Origin: Ifrita kowaldi
Taxonomy: Eukaryota > Chordata > Aves > Passeriformes > Cinclosomatidae
Length of the DNA stretch: 64,000 nt
Reading direction: 5' to 3'
Assembly (NCBI GenBank): GCA_013398055.1
Contig: VZRS01008351.1
Coordinates: 1,670,857-1,734,856 of the forward strand
Shown: in pieces, positions 36,526-49,700 of the stretch
Layout of the letters: every line of letters starts with the position of its first letter
Position numbering within the stretch: position 1 is the stretch's first letter
The notes under the pieces: model-generated
Database searches by the model: none
The model's input: only the letters and a program-made list of their open reading frames with translations
Told to the model about the DNA's origin: nothing
Position numbers and translations under genes: made by a program

Positions 36526-38036
36526 ATCATAGCTTTTGTAACACAACCTCCTTGTCATTGTGTGTTCACTTATTCACTTAATTCATAAAATTCAATCAAT
36601 CGCAATGGGCCACCCAGCCACTGGAGTGAAGAAAAGAAAATCTATTGTAAATGATATTTCTTTGGTCAACTACGTCTGAAAGTGCATTTCCCCCTCCTGC
36701 CCCCCAGCAAAAGAATGCATCAGAGACCGGGGCTGACACTGTGGTGCAGGGAGCTGGTATTTCCCTCCAGCCTCATTTGTATTGCTTTATTGACATGTTA
36801 ATGACAAAATACATCCCCAGGTCCTATGAAGTACAGAACAAGTCAGAGAAATTAGAATAATACCTAGACCTAATTAGAAGCCAGGTACCTGCCTGACATG
36901 CTCTCTTGTTGTATTTAGCTTCAGATACTGGTACGTAGATTGATTGCCTGGTTGTTTGATTGATTGATAGAGAGGCTTCACTGAGCTCAAAGACACACAC
37001 ATGAAGGAAGCTTTTGATGTCAATATGAACAAAGGTAATGATAGACTTACAAACAATGCCAAATGCTGAGTCTATGTATTAGGCTTAATGCAAACAGAAA
37101 ATGTGCCCGCCACTGTTCTAAGAGCAGTGAGACTAGAAGGAAGACGTGTTGTGTATGATTGAACTTCATAGCTACAGGCAAAATTGTACTGTCAGGAAGA
37201 TTTGCAGGTGATGTTTCTGACTGCCTGAAGATCTCTGCACATAAGCAGGGCAACAGAAATTAATCCAAATCCTTCCTTTGCAACATCGTAAACACTGTTT
37301 TAGAAGTGGGCTTCTAGAGCTGGTCTGCTCCAGCAGGCAAGGGTTTCTGGAAAGGAATAAGATTGATTTTCTGTATATGAAGACCACAAATGTACTTCTG
37401 TGTGGGTGCTAAGGCATTAATGACAAGGCTCAGTGTGCTACAGGCAGAAATGCTCAGCAGCACACAGAACTAGGGGGCTGCAGAGTTCTCTGTGCATCTC
37501 CCCCCTCATATGCCCCCAAATAAAAATATTTAACAACAAATAGGAAACCAGAAAAACTTTAAGGGGCACCTTGATCCTCAAATGCTGCTGAGCCCATCTT
37601 TCTCTGATGCCTTTGATCTGTACTCTCCTCTTCTGTTCTGCACAGTGACAAATGCACTGCACACAGGGCACAGAGTGCAGCACAGCAGGACAGATCCTTT
37701 CAGCTAGAGCTGTGCAAAATGTTCATAGCAGAGCCCCAAATCACAAGAAACTTGCCTGGCTTCAGGTTTCATTGCAAGCTTGGAACTCAGACCACGTTTG
37801 TCAAAAGGTTGCTGAGATTTGCTAGCCCTTTGAGAAATTTCTCTTTTTTTCCCTTGTGCGCTCCTTTCTCTCTTTCCCTCTCTAATCTGCCTGAATTTCT
37901 AAAACTATTTCCACACTGTTTAGGAGCTAGGAGGACTTACAGGTTTGGACTAAAAAACCTGCCAAAAGTACTCTCTCATGGTGTCAATTTAAAACCAGGT
38001 GAAAGTAGACAATTCTTTCCAAGAAAAAAAACAGAT
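36526..38036. other. AT-rich noncoding DNA
   Basis: No gene or repeat family supported. A short TTGATTGATTGAT run occurs at 36956-36968. Confidence 0.4.
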
Positions 38037-38120
38037 CCCAACAACCCAAACCAAAAACACCACCACCAAAAAACCCCCCAAAAGCCCCCAAAACAACCAA
38101 ACAATAACAACAAAAAAAAT
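38037..38120 (+). repeat. A/C low-complexity tract
   Basis: About 84 bases composed almost solely of A and C (CAACCCAAACC, CACCACC and ACCCCCCAAAAGCCCCC types). The Trp/Gly/Phe-rich minus-strand frames over this tract are artefacts. Confidence 0.85.
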
Positions 38121-38424
38121 TCCAACAGCCAACACACATTCCCTCCCTTCCTGCAAATTTGAGCCACAGACTTGATTCATCAAAGGGTTTGAATATCTTC
38201 AGAAGCGTCTCAGTAATCCTACTGATTGTCTGTATTACGGCTAACACTGCATTTTTTTGAACCCCAGAAGCCAAACTAAAACATGGTTGTGTAATTCCTT
38301 TGCAGACCAAACTGAAATGAGTCTTTGTGAAATGAAATCATGTTTTCACACAGCTCTGTTTTTTCAGTATTGTGTTTAGACACACCAGAGATTAACAAAA
38401 GTGTGTATCACCTGGCTCTCAAAG
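38121..38424. other. Noncoding DNA, nothing recognised
   Basis: Short unique stretch between low-complexity DNA and the SINE remnant. Confidence 0.4.
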
Positions 38425-38560
38425 GTCTCACATCACTTTGCAAAGATTATCTGAGCAATTAATTGACATGTGGTCAAACAGAAAGTCAGTGCTGAGGTTT
38501 GAACCCACGTCTCCTTAGAGCCTTAAACTCAAGCTCATCTGCCTTGCTGGCAGAGTGCTG
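38425..38560 (-). repeat. MIR-type (CORE-SINE) remnant, minus strand
   Basis: Read on the plus strand, TGGTCAAACAGAAAGTCAGT (38471-38490), then GCTGAGG, GGTTTGAACCCACGTCTCC (38496-38514) and GAGCCTTAAACTC (38519-38531) follow the reverse complement of a MIR consensus, in which the GGTTTGAACC block is the inverted pol III B box. This is better preserved than usual for a bird MIR. Confidence 0.65.
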
Positions 38561-39851
38561 TCTAATTCAGTTTGTGCCAATGACATTTCATGATTCCGCT
38601 TGCATATTTAAAGAATAGGTGAGTGATCTCTCTCTGGACATACCTTATGTGCTCTGGTGCACATAATATCAAGTGGCATATGAATTCAGTTCAGTGATAT
38701 GCACTTTTTCAGAGCTTTTTGCATGGTATATGAAGTATCTACCCTTTCAGTACCTAACAAAGAGCCTGGAATTCATGCACAGGTTTAATGAACATCTTCA
38801 GTTCAAATCAGACTTCTATGCAATGTGTGAAGTTATCACACGGTAGTAGGGGATGCTTGGGGTTTTGATTGGCCAAGACCCATGAATTTCAGAGAACCTA
38901 ACACTTCCACAGATGCTGCATGGACAAGATCACTATGAAGTTAACAACTCTTGTGTCCTGATACAGATGTCAAGCTGGTTTTATAATCTTGGAAGGACAT
39001 TTAAAACAAAAGAAGAGAAAATAGAGTCTTAGGCTAGTGCAGGTTCAGTTGAGTCATTATGTTTTAATGCCCAACCTTTGTTTGTTTTCTATTTCTCTTC
39101 GGAGATCTTTTGCCATGGAAGGTTAAAGATTACTGAGATAACTAACAATAAATGTGTCTGGCGTTGTGACTTTTGACCAATAATTATAACTTGGATTGAC
39201 TGAAACAAATCTGTATCCAATTTTATTTTACATCCTATTGCAACAAAATTGACAAGGGTGTGAATTAAAACCTTAGCCCTGGTGATTAACATAAAAGTGG
39301 GGATGGACATTTCTCTGAGCTTTGACAACCTGAGCCCTTGTCTTTTATCAGCAGCGTGGACTGCAGTGTGCAGTAATTGCTTAACTGCTCCTTTGCCCGT
39401 TAGGACTCAAATTGGCTTTGGAGTGGACTTGAGAAATGACTCAGAGTTTCAATAGACACACCCAGTTACTGGCTTTGTACTACACTAAATGCTTTCCAAT
39501 AGAACACATTTTCTAAAAGAAAGGCTGTATATTGCTCTCTGTAGACCTGAGGGCATATATTCAGTCACAACCTAGGTGCAGGTTGAACGATGTCTGTGCA
39601 AACTGCTGTCTCACACCCTGCCAGCCTGCTTCAGTCCTGCTCTGAAAGGGTGTCTGGTGTGGGGAGAAGCCCTGTGTAAGCCCCACATGACTGCTGCAAC
39701 TACCAGAGTTAGTAGCAGGGATGGTTTACGCAGGAGGCAGTGCCCTCATGCCCCGTGTAGGGGAGAGGCTGGAGCTACAGGTGGCCATCAGCACATTTCC
39801 TGGTGCAGAGGCCAAGGTTAGGTGAGATTTGCATAGGTGGTCAGTCATTAA
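38561..39851. other. AT-rich noncoding DNA
   Basis: No exon recognised. Some ATTA-rich patches (39115-39300) are present. It ends where the repeated ~1.28-kb unit begins. Confidence 0.4.
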
Positions 39852-41133
39852 CAGTTGTGGCTTTCATGGTCTACTCTGAAAAGAAGCACCTTACAGCCAG
39901 TTTGCGGAGCTTTAGCTTAAACCAAGCCCAGTGTTGGTCATGTCCGAGGTGGCAACTGGTTTATGGAGAGCAGCTGTCCCAGGTGGGTGGTTACAAACCA
40001 GGGCTATGTTGGAACCAGGCACAGAAGCAAAAAATGTCAGAAATTCTCATCACCAAAGCATCCCGTTGCCCAAACCACACAGCCTTCACTATCCAGCCCA
40101 GGAGCCAACACTCTGGTCCTGGTCAGAGGCATACTGCAAAAATAAACACAAATACTTCAATGTATGCTTTCTCCGATTCACAAATACTGAGTGAAAAGAG
40201 CTTGACAAAAATAAATGAACTTATTTTCCGAAGTTCTTCTTGTCTTTTTTTTTTAAAATGCAAATTAGGTGATTCTTCAACCAGGAAAGGTCTAGAAGCT
40301 CTGTCTTCCACAATCAAACATGTTTATTAAACAGATTATTATCTTTCCTGCTTTAAGTAGTTTCTAGCATTTTGGTGCCACAGAGGAAGAACAGCAGCAG
40401 GTTTAGTTATTAATAATATGTTGTCATGACAATTTTTCTTGCTATGTTGGAAAAATACTCTCAATAACATTGTAGGTACAGCCAACTTTCAAAGTAGTTG
40501 CAAAGGCTGATTTCTTTGGGGAAGGGTGGTAAGCGGTAGGACCTGCCCTCTGCCAAAGTTTGAAAGATTTTTTAAGGGACAAACTCTGATCTTCTTGCTT
40601 AAATTTGTAATTGTCCACTCATGCAAGCAGTCACGTGAGGATTTCAAAGATTATTGGATAGGAAGTGAATTTTATGTTTATTTTCAAGATCACAAATGCC
40701 AAGCAATTTCAGTACGATCTTTGAGTACTTTTTTTATTTTCTTCAGTCTTTGACTCAAGAATTCAATGAAAGAAATTCTCAAACAAAACACTTGAATTCC
40801 CCACGAAGAGGTTTGTGTCAGAAAAGAGGCATCGTCTAAGCCAAGACAGATAAGGAGGTGGTTTTGGTTTTGGGTTTTCATCATCCCTAGGCTCCATGCC
40901 ATTTTTAAGGAAAAAAATTTGACAGACACTGTGACTTCGGTCCCATCAAGGGAGTAAAGTTTACATTAAAGGAAGTCCTTTCAGAGTATCAGATGCCCTC
41001 TGTATTTGGGTTAAGAAGGCTGCTGAGCCGTAGAGGTATCTTGTTTTACCCCATGGCGACCGCACCATTTAAAATGGAAAGCAGAGACCACCCTTCAAAC
41101 TCTTTGCCTGCTTGCTGCACATCATTTCAGCAC
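39852..41133. repeat. ~1.28-kb unit, copy A (full length)
   Basis: Starts after continuous unique left flank and stops at a single N (41134). It matches copy C at an offset of 2184 bp and copy B at 1281-1283 bp. Relative to B and C it lacks five bases (CATTC-type insertion) near 39900. It differs by a G instead of T at 40175 and by two substitutions near 40846-40849 compared with C. The unit is noncoding as far as I can tell. Confidence 0.9.
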
Positions 41134-41134
41134 N
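41134..41134. other. Single-N join
   Basis: One ambiguous base exactly at the junction of copy A and copy B. Most likely it is a scaffold or gap-closing join rather than a sequencing ambiguity. Confidence 0.85.
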
Positions 41135-42029
41135 GTTGTGGCTGGTCTACTCTGAAAAGAAGCACCTTACAGCCATTCCAGTTTGCGGAGCTTTAGCTTA
41201 AACCAAGCCCAGTGTTGGTCATGTCCGAGGTGGCAACTGGTTTATGGAGAGCAGCTGTCCCAGGTGGGTGGTTACAAACCAGGGCTATGTTGGAACCAGG
41301 CACAGAAGCAAAAAATGTCAGAAATTCTCATCACCAAAGCATCCCGTTGCCCAAACCACACAGCCTTCACTATCCAGCCCAGGAGCCAACACTCTGGTCC
41401 TGGTCAGAGGCATACTGCAAAAATAAACACAAATACTTCAATGTATGCTTTCTCCTATTCACAAATACTGAGTGAAAAGAGCTTGACAAAAATAAACGAA
41501 CTTATTTTCCAGAGGTTCTTCTTGTCTTTTTTTTTTCTAAATGCAAATTAGGTGATTCTTCAACCAGGAAAGGTCTAGAAGCTCTGTCTTCCACAATCAA
41601 ACATGTTTATTAAACAGATTATTATCTTTCCTGCTTTAAGTAGTTTCTAGCATTTTGGTGCCACAGAGGAAGAACAGCAGCAGGTTTAGTTATTAATAAT
41701 ATGTTGTCATGACAATTTTTCTTGCTATGTTGGAAAAATACTCTCAATAACATTGTAGGTACAGCCAACTTTCAAAGTAGTTGCAAAGGCTGATTTCTTT
41801 GGGGAAGGGTGGTAAGCGGTAGGACCTGCCCTCTGCCAAAGTTTGAAAGATTTTTTAAGGGACAAACTCTGATCTTCTTGCTTAAATTTGTAATTGTCCA
41901 CTCATGCAAGCAGTCACGTGAGGATTTCAAAGATTATTGGATAGGAAGTGAATTTTATGTTTATTTTCAAGATCACAAATGCCAAGCAATTTCAGTACGA
42001 TCTTTGAGTACTTTTTTTATTTTCTTCAG
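41135..42029. repeat. ~1.28-kb unit, copy B (partial, 895 bp)
   Basis: Covers only the left two thirds of the unit and is bounded by single Ns at both ends. Relative to A and C it lacks five bases just after its start, and near 41499-41540 it carries private differences (C for T in AAATAAACGAAC, an altered TTCCAGAGG, and a CTAAATG after the T-run). It is consistent with a short contig representing an alternative allele or error-rich reads. Confidence 0.9.
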
Positions 42030-42030
42030 N
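42030..42030. other. Single-N join
   Basis: One ambiguous base exactly between copy B and copy C. Confidence 0.85.
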
Positions 42031-43316
42031 CAGTTGTGGCTTTCATGGTCTACTCTGAAAAGAAGCACCTTACAGCCATTCCAGTTTGCGGAGCTTTAGC
42101 TTAAACCAAGCCCAGTGTTGGTCATGTCCGAGGTGGCAACTGGTTTATGGAGAGCAGCTGTCCCAGGTGGGTGGTTACAAACCAGGGCTATGTTGGAACC
42201 AGGCACAGAAGCAAAAAATGTCAGAAATTCTCATCACCAAAGCATCCCGTTGCCCAAACCACACAGCCTTCACTATCCAGCCCAGGAGCCAACACTCTGG
42301 TCCTGGTCAGAGGCATACTGCAAAAATAAACACAAATACTTCAATGTATGCTTTCTCCTATTCACAAATACTGAGTGAAAAGAGCTTGACAAAAATAAAT
42401 GAACTTATTTTCCGAAGTTCTTCTTGTCTTTTTTTTTTAAAATGCAAATTAGGTGATTCTTCAACCAGGAAAGGTCTAGAAGCTCTGTCTTCCACAATCA
42501 AACATGTTTATTAAACAGATTATTATCTTTCCTGCTTTAAGTAGTTTCTAGCATTTTGGTGCCACAGAGGAAGAACAGCAGCAGGTTTAGTTATTAATAA
42601 TATGTTGTCATGACAATTTTTCTTGCTATGTTGGAAAAATACTCTCAATAACATTGTAGGTACAGCCAACTTTCAAAGTAGTTGCAAAGGCTGATTTCTT
42701 TGGGGAAGGGTGGTAAGCGGTAGGACCTGCCCTCTGCCAAAGTTTGAAAGATTTTTTAAGGGACAAACTCTGATCTTCTTGCTTAAATTTGTAATTGTCC
42801 ACTCATGCAAGCAGTCACGTGAGGATTTCAAAGATTATTGGATAGGAAGTGAATTTTATGTTTATTTTCAAGATCACAAATGCCAAGCAATTTCAGTACG
42901 ATCTTTGAGTACTTTTTTTATTTTCTTCAGTCTTTGACTCAAGAATTCAATGAAAGAAATTCTCAAACAAAACACTTGAATTCCCCACGAAGAGGTTTGT
43001 GTCAGAAAAGAGGCATCGTCTAAGCCAAGAGAAATAAGGAGGTGGTTTTGGTTTTGGGTTTTCATCATCCCTAGGCTCCATGCCATTTTTAAGGAAAAAA
43101 ATTTGACAGACACTGTGACTTCGGTCCCATCAAGGGAGTAAAGTTTACATTAAAGGAAGTCCTTTCAGAGTATCAGATGCCCTCTGTATTTGGGTTAAGA
43201 AGGCTGCTGAGCCGTAGAGGTATCTTGTTTTACCCCATGGCGACCGCACCATTTAAAATGGAAAGCAGAGACCACCCTTCAAACTCTTTGCTGCTTGCTG
43301 CACATCATTTCAGCAC
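42031..43316. repeat. ~1.28-kb unit, copy C (full length)
   Basis: Starts flush at the N (42030) and continues at its right end into unique DNA. Copy A stops at the homologous position (CAGCAC, 41133 and 43316). Thus A owns the true left flank and C the true right flank, which is the pattern of overlapping contig ends. It differs from A by the 5-bp insertion, a 1-bp deletion near 43290 and a few substitutions. Confidence 0.9.
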
Positions 43317-46300
43317 AGTGCACTGCCCCCAGGTAATCAGATACTCTGGTTTTCCAGTTAGTCTACTTTATATGAAAAATAAATATCCATTGAAGTGAAG
43401 GAGGAGAGCACCCGCGCATGATGAGGGGGAGAGAGACTTACTCTGCTGCCAGCGATTAGCACACTAATGTGAAATAAGGAAGAGAGGTCCAAATCTCTGG
43501 GCAAATAAATATTTTATTATCTACAACAAGTGGAAGGGCTTCCGCAAGAGAAGTCTTGCTGGTGGAAATGGAGTACGGTGGATTGTGCCTCTTCTCAGGG
43601 GAAACCTGGCCTTGAGCTCAGGCAGGATGGTAAAGAGGAAAGCGAGCTTCCCCTTCTGTGTTGCATCTCTATCCAGGGGATATGGGAGGAGACTTTTTCT
43701 TCTTTCCACATAGTTTTTATGAGAGAATGATGACCTGCTTTAGGCTTCTAAAGCAGCCCCTAATTTCAAACTGAGATAGATCCTTATCTCCTTTTGTGAG
43801 GCAGGACTTAGATCTATTTTCTCTTCCTAGCAGAAATACCTCTGATTTCAGCAAAAATAACTCACCACATCATAAATCACTTCTGGCAACCAAGAGCTGG
43901 GTGTGGATGTGGCAACAAACAGTGGGGGACCCCTCCCGCAGCAAAACTGACCCCAAGAGTCAGCTTGTGTCCCCACTACCCAGAGAGGGATTTGTAGAAG
44001 TGGGAGCAGGATCAAGAGGCACTTTTGTGCTTGCTCAGTCACACTCCCAGGACAAAACATCTCAAAGCTTACTTGTCCCAGCCATCAGCCCACCCAGCCT
44101 TGATAGGGATCTGACTACAGCAAGGTACCACAACAGGACACCCTGGGCACACTGAGTTGTTTTTGTTGTTGTCCAGATTGGTATTGAATTTATTTCTAAG
44201 TGGAGCTGGCAGGTTTAATGTGATCTAAGTGAACAGCTGACATTAAATGTACATTTCAGTATAAAGTGTGTGCCACCTCCTTACATCTGAGGACCTTGGA
44301 AGGTCCCTTAGGTATCTTTATTTCTCTGTTAGTGTGGGTGGGTACCCCCAGGAGGGACAGCACTGGGCTGCAGCTTCCCTTGAGCCTGGGGGAGACACGG
44401 GATCTCTAGGTTTGGGAGAAATATAGGGGCAAACTGCAGCAAAGGGGTTCTGATAACCAGCCCACGGAGGTTTGGTCCTGGGTTTAACAGTGGCCTCCAC
44501 TGCATGGCATTGACATGCGACATCGGCAGAAAAGGGCCCGTAGCCCTCTGATAATCTCAAAGATGAAGTAGGGAAAGTTCTTAGCAGAGGACTTGAAAAA
44601 ATGTTTCTTTTGGAGAGGTAAAAATCTTTTTCTATATCTTCAGGATGTTTGTGGAGAGAAGAGAACAGGCTCTGTTTGAGGGATGGTTTTTGTATTTTAC
44701 AGCAGCCGCCTGTGTGTTTGTCCTTTCTGGGTACATGGGAAGGGGAGACAGAAGTCTTGCTTCTATCCTTCATACCAGGAGAACAATGCTCTACTGTCCT
44801 GGCAGAAGGGAGGACTACTGTTAAATCTGTGAGGGTAGGGTTTATGAGTATTGATAATGTAGCCCAATTTACCCTGAGAAGCCTCAAAGTGCTGTATGTT
44901 AAGACTCTTTCAGTTTTAGCCCTGAGCTTTATATCTGCAGATGGCCACGAACGTTTCCTGGCACCCCAGGATACCAGGCTCATTGTGGCAGCACTGCCCA
45001 GATATGCAGAGATGGATAGACTGGTTTACAAAGTCCTTGGATTAGCCCTGAATCATCTGTTTTACAGGAGTTTGAGGACCTCAGCACCCAGCTGTAGTCA
45101 CACAACCCATGGCAGCGACAGTATTCTCACTGGGATTGCTGGGACAGCTTTGGGAGGAGAAGGGGATGGCCTTTTCCTGCCAAAAAAATTCTAAGGTGTG
45201 AAAAAATTTGTAGACCATAGTTGTAATCCTGGCACATGTCAGAAGGAAGAGACTATGGAAACTTCTCTGGCAAACGTGGACTGAAATGGCTTCAGAAGGG
45301 CTAGGTCTCTCCATCTAGGAAAACCTTGCCAAAGACACGCATCCCTTGTCTTTGCCTCTCAAACCTTGGGAAGAGGAGCATCAGCAAAGAGGATGCTTTC
45401 ACGTGCAGGTAGCAGATGTCTGAGTAAGGGATGGCTGAGAGCACACGTGGTGGATGGGTGCTATAACACAATGAAATCAGATGTCATGTGAGGCACATAA
45501 AGGTGTGCTGAGGAGTCCCAGTCTGTGTAGGTCACTGTGGGACAGACATTACAACAAGGGGTACTGCAGCTGGGATGTGGTTGAAGGTCCCAGTAGTATC
45601 TGGAAACCTAGAACGCCCATGGTGAATGCAGCCCAGGGAGTCTCTCACCTGATTTTTCAGGATGTTGGAGGTCCCGTCTGCAGTACTGACAGGCATTTCT
45701 GGGGGGAGCATCAGGTTGCAGCACTGCAGCAGCTGACAAACACAGAAGGTGGTTGAGGTCAGCCTGTGCCCCCATAACACATGGTTGGGCCATGATGGGT
45801 TGCAAACACCATCTCTACTGCACAGAGCAACTGAAGGCATCTAAGCCACTGCTGAGCTTTTATGGCACTGTGTTTTACTGTTTTCCCGAGCCACACTAGC
45901 ACCAGGTATGTTTGGGAATTAAAGCATACCTTGGGTACATGAAAACTACCCGTTGTCTTGTGGCGGAGACATGTCCAGGACATAAGGTTAATGTTACTCA
46001 CTAATAACACTTCAGGCTCTAACACCTACCTGTGCACTGGCTAAGCATGCATCAGGTGTCATGAGGTTTGCAAGGATGAATCATATTTTCTCTAGGAACG
46101 TGGCAGACTTGTATAGAAATGGACAACCTCCCAAGCACACAACTCCTTCCTCCAGGCTGAAATGAGAGCAACAAACAATAAACATATCCCTCAAATCCCA
46201 CCATTTCCTCTAATGAAAGATTTTAGCTCTCTCTGCACAGCTTTGCCTTCTTATATATTAATCAGGGATACAAAACTACAAAATCCAGTCTAGTGGTGCC

Positions 46301-46549
46301 ATGATGTAATGGGACTGCCTTGCAAACACACCAGTAACCCCAAGCAGGAGGTGTTGGTATGTCCCCAAACACACCACTCCTCGCGGGCAGAGCTTTCTCA
46401 GAGAGACTGTCCATCGCTGAAAGAGTTAAGAACATCTTGTCAAGGATATGCAGTTATCTGGAACTTTTGTTTATACAGAGAGGTAATAAAACATTCAGCG
46501 CCTTAAACCAGTGTAAGAAGGGTCAATACAAGCTCCAGCAGTTGTATAT
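43317..46549. other. Noncoding DNA
   Basis: Moderate GC. It contains the 221-codon minus frame at 44318-44983 and an opposing 181-codon plus frame at 44649-45194. Neither has a recognisable domain, and the two overlap head to head, which argues for chance. No repeat family recognised. Confidence 0.4.
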
Positions 46550-46740
46550 AAATTAACCTTTTAAGTATGGCCTAATCCATAATGATTCATTGACAGGAAT
46601 TATTCCAGGAGGCTGAGCTGCAACAAATTGTTGCAGTTGTAGCTGACTACAGTGTCTCACAGCTGCCGAAAGCTCAGCTGCCTCTTAAGATGAGGTATCT
46701 AAGGGAACATTTTAAAAGGCTTTGACAATGTATTTCCACA
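46550..46740. promoter_or_regulatory. Candidate conserved noncoding element
   Basis: Complex AT-rich block with TAATCCATAATGATTCATTG (46572-46591), GGAATTATTCC (46596-46606) and a CAACAAATTGTTG palindrome (46621-46633). Its appearance is that of a vertebrate developmental enhancer. Inference only. Confidence 0.2.
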
Positions 46741-49700
46741 ATACTTGTTAGAACTAGGACGTCTCCAATGATCTTATGTTCCTAAAGTGGAACAAAAGTA
46801 TGAGGAATCTGAATATACACATGAAGGATGTTTTGAAAGATTTTTGCTTTTGCTCTAGCGCTGACAGAATATGAAAAGGATGCTTCACTCCTACACACTG
46901 GAGTGGTCACCCAAGAGAGCTCATTTCTTCTCCTCAGTAGGGTTTAGCCAGGATAGTGCACTGAGCGTATGAGCTGAGAAGCCTGCAGCGTATTTGCAAT
47001 TGTCAGAATTAAAAGTGAAGGAAGACAAAACAACCTCTCCCCTCCTACCCTCTGTCAAACATGCCTAATGAACAGCTCTACATGCACTGTATCAGAAACC
47101 CCAAACGTTGACGGCGATGCGAGGCACTAATTTGTTAGTTATCATATCTGACAAATTGTCATCATGGTTCCACTCCTTCAGAGGGTGTTGTGCGTGTGAC
47201 CCGGGGAAGGGCTCTCAGGCTCGAGCTAATGGGTGTGCAACTTGGAACAGGAGATGATGTGCCAAGATGGGAACCACAGAGTGGGCTGCCAAAAAAGAAC
47301 AGTATAATTATCTGTGCATAATTCACGGCCGGAGAATAAGCTTTCCTCCAAAGTTGTCTGCAGTAGAGCTGTACCAGATTCATGGCTTTTTCAGTGAGTA
47401 TTCACAAAGTAGTGACAATCTGTGCAGAAATGTTCACTTCTCCAAACTTTTTTTTTTTTTTAATTGGACTAAAATAGACATTTCCATAGCACTCTTTGCT
47501 CTCAGGACTGGTCTGTTAAGATAAGTGATGACTCACAGATGTATATTCTTACTTTCTTGGATAGTTATCTCTCCCCTCACCCCACCTAATCCCTTCACCA
47601 ATGGGCTTTGAAGGAAAAAAAATCCTCTTCAAGGAAAAGCACTATAAATACGATCTATTACAAGAGTATTGGCTCATTGAATCTTCAGAGTTGCGGCTGT
47701 ACTGTGAAAACAGTGGCCCTAGTTCACAGATTCTCAGGACAAATAGTTGGACAACATGAGCCAAAGGAAAATTTCCTTTAATTTTTAGCACTTTTAGGCA
47801 AGATGGCTTGCCAGTTCAGGTTCTGTTCAGCAGATGGCAAGATACGAATGCATTGGTGAGAGTGTACGTATATAGCCCACTGCTCTCTCAGCTATTATTG
47901 GACTGGATAAGGGTTATTTGGTTTCTTTTACCGTAATCAGAGCAACCACCTCTTCATCCATATCATAGAAGATGGATATTTTTTCTCAGCAGTTAAGTAA
48001 AAACTAGTTTTACAAAACGTGTGCATTTTCTAGAAGGAGATTCAGCTTCCCAAAGAGAAAGCTTGGGAAATTCCTTAGTTAGTAAGTCTGCCTGGAGGAG
48101 ATCAGGGTGAAGGACTGAAAGTCCTATAAAGCGAATTCTGAATGGGAGGGAGAAGGTTCTTAGAGAAATGCAAAGGAGATGGAAAATGTTCCTGCAATTG
48201 CTGGCAAGGAAGATGCAGAGTTTGCTTGGGCACATTTCTTTTTGAAAGCTGATCCTGTTCTGTAAGGGCAGACAAGGAAGAGTTGCCAGATTCGTAGGAC
48301 AACGAAGTTTGGAAAGCACTGGCAAAATATGTGGAATTGGATTAAATTTGACAAAATGTCATATTGCTTTAAGGCTCCTCAGGGTGTCCTGAAACAGTTT
48401 TGCTCCACGTAGCACAGATTTTCTGCAAAGCATTGGCACCACCACCTCCATCCTGAGCTGCTCAAAATTGTTGCTGTGTCCGTGCTGAAGCTGCAGGGAT
48501 TCCATCTCACAGGAATTTCCCCAAAGAATAGGTGCTGATCTCCCCATGGTCTATGTGTAGGAAACCCCTCAAGGAAATTCTGGGGTTGCAGGGAGCTTGT
48601 GGGCATGTGCATGGGAGCTGTGCCATCCAGGAGTGCTTGGGCAAAGCTGACTGGGTCCAGCTGGAGGCCAAGGGGGACAGTTCTAAGTGGACATGAAGGT
48701 TTGAATCTAGAAGTAACATAAAGCACAAATGTGCTTTCCAGGCCCCAGCTACCTGTCTCAGGGGCTGGTCGTGTGGGATGATGCTTGTGCACTTGTGTTG
48801 CAGCCCACCCTGTGTCACTGCCTTGTCTTCATTTACTTTGATAATTTATAATCACAATGAACAGTCAGGACAGGAGAAAGATGTCCTGGTTCTCACACAG
48901 TGCTTCAGTCACAGGGATAGTTTGTAATTTTAGGCACATGCTTAATTGCTTTGCTGGATCAGGGTCCAACTTTCTTGGTAGATACTGCAAGAATTTCTGG
49001 GAACACTCTTGGAACAAAGAAACAAAAACATTTCCTCTATAAATGTTTGTGGAAAATGAATAAAAATGTGTGAGTATGCAATGAAAATGAATTCCCACTT
49101 CTTTATAGAGAAACCCAATGTAGCAATGAGGATCTAAGCTTACATGAACAGTGAGGAATGAGCTCTGCAGCCTATTAAACTGAGTGAGAAAACCTTGGGG
49201 TACAGACATGTCCTGCAGTTTGCACTCATGTAAGTAATTTTGTCAGACTGACCAGCTGACCAGAGGGCAGCAGACTGGTGCTACCTGGGGGGTGTCTTCT
49301 GGAAATTCTTCAGGAACTGGATGATGCCACACCAAAGTGGGCTCTGCTGATAACCAGATGACTTCAGTTTCCAGAGACCTCAACCTGAGAGCTTTCATCA
49401 GCATTGCATTCACTGAATTGAAATTAAAAAAAAAACCAACAAACTGGAAAATCAGGTGCATACACGTAACCAGCCCCAGCATTGATCTAACATAAATGAT
49501 GGCACTTATGAGGCAGATAATCCAGCTTCTCATTGATCTTGGCAGTACTAGTAGGGGGCAATATTTACATTTGGTTGAATTGCTCTGGGACAATTTTTCT
49601 CCACAGTGCTAAATACAAAGAAGCCTTCCATTAACACCAGGAGAGCAGGGCTTTTCATTCATCTATTTTTTTAATCCATTTTTTAAAAAAATACATGTTC

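Noticed and set aside
44318..44983. 221-codon minus-strand open frame
   Set aside because: No recognisable domain and no start-context support. A 181-codon frame overlaps it on the opposite strand, as expected for chance frames in moderately GC-rich DNA.
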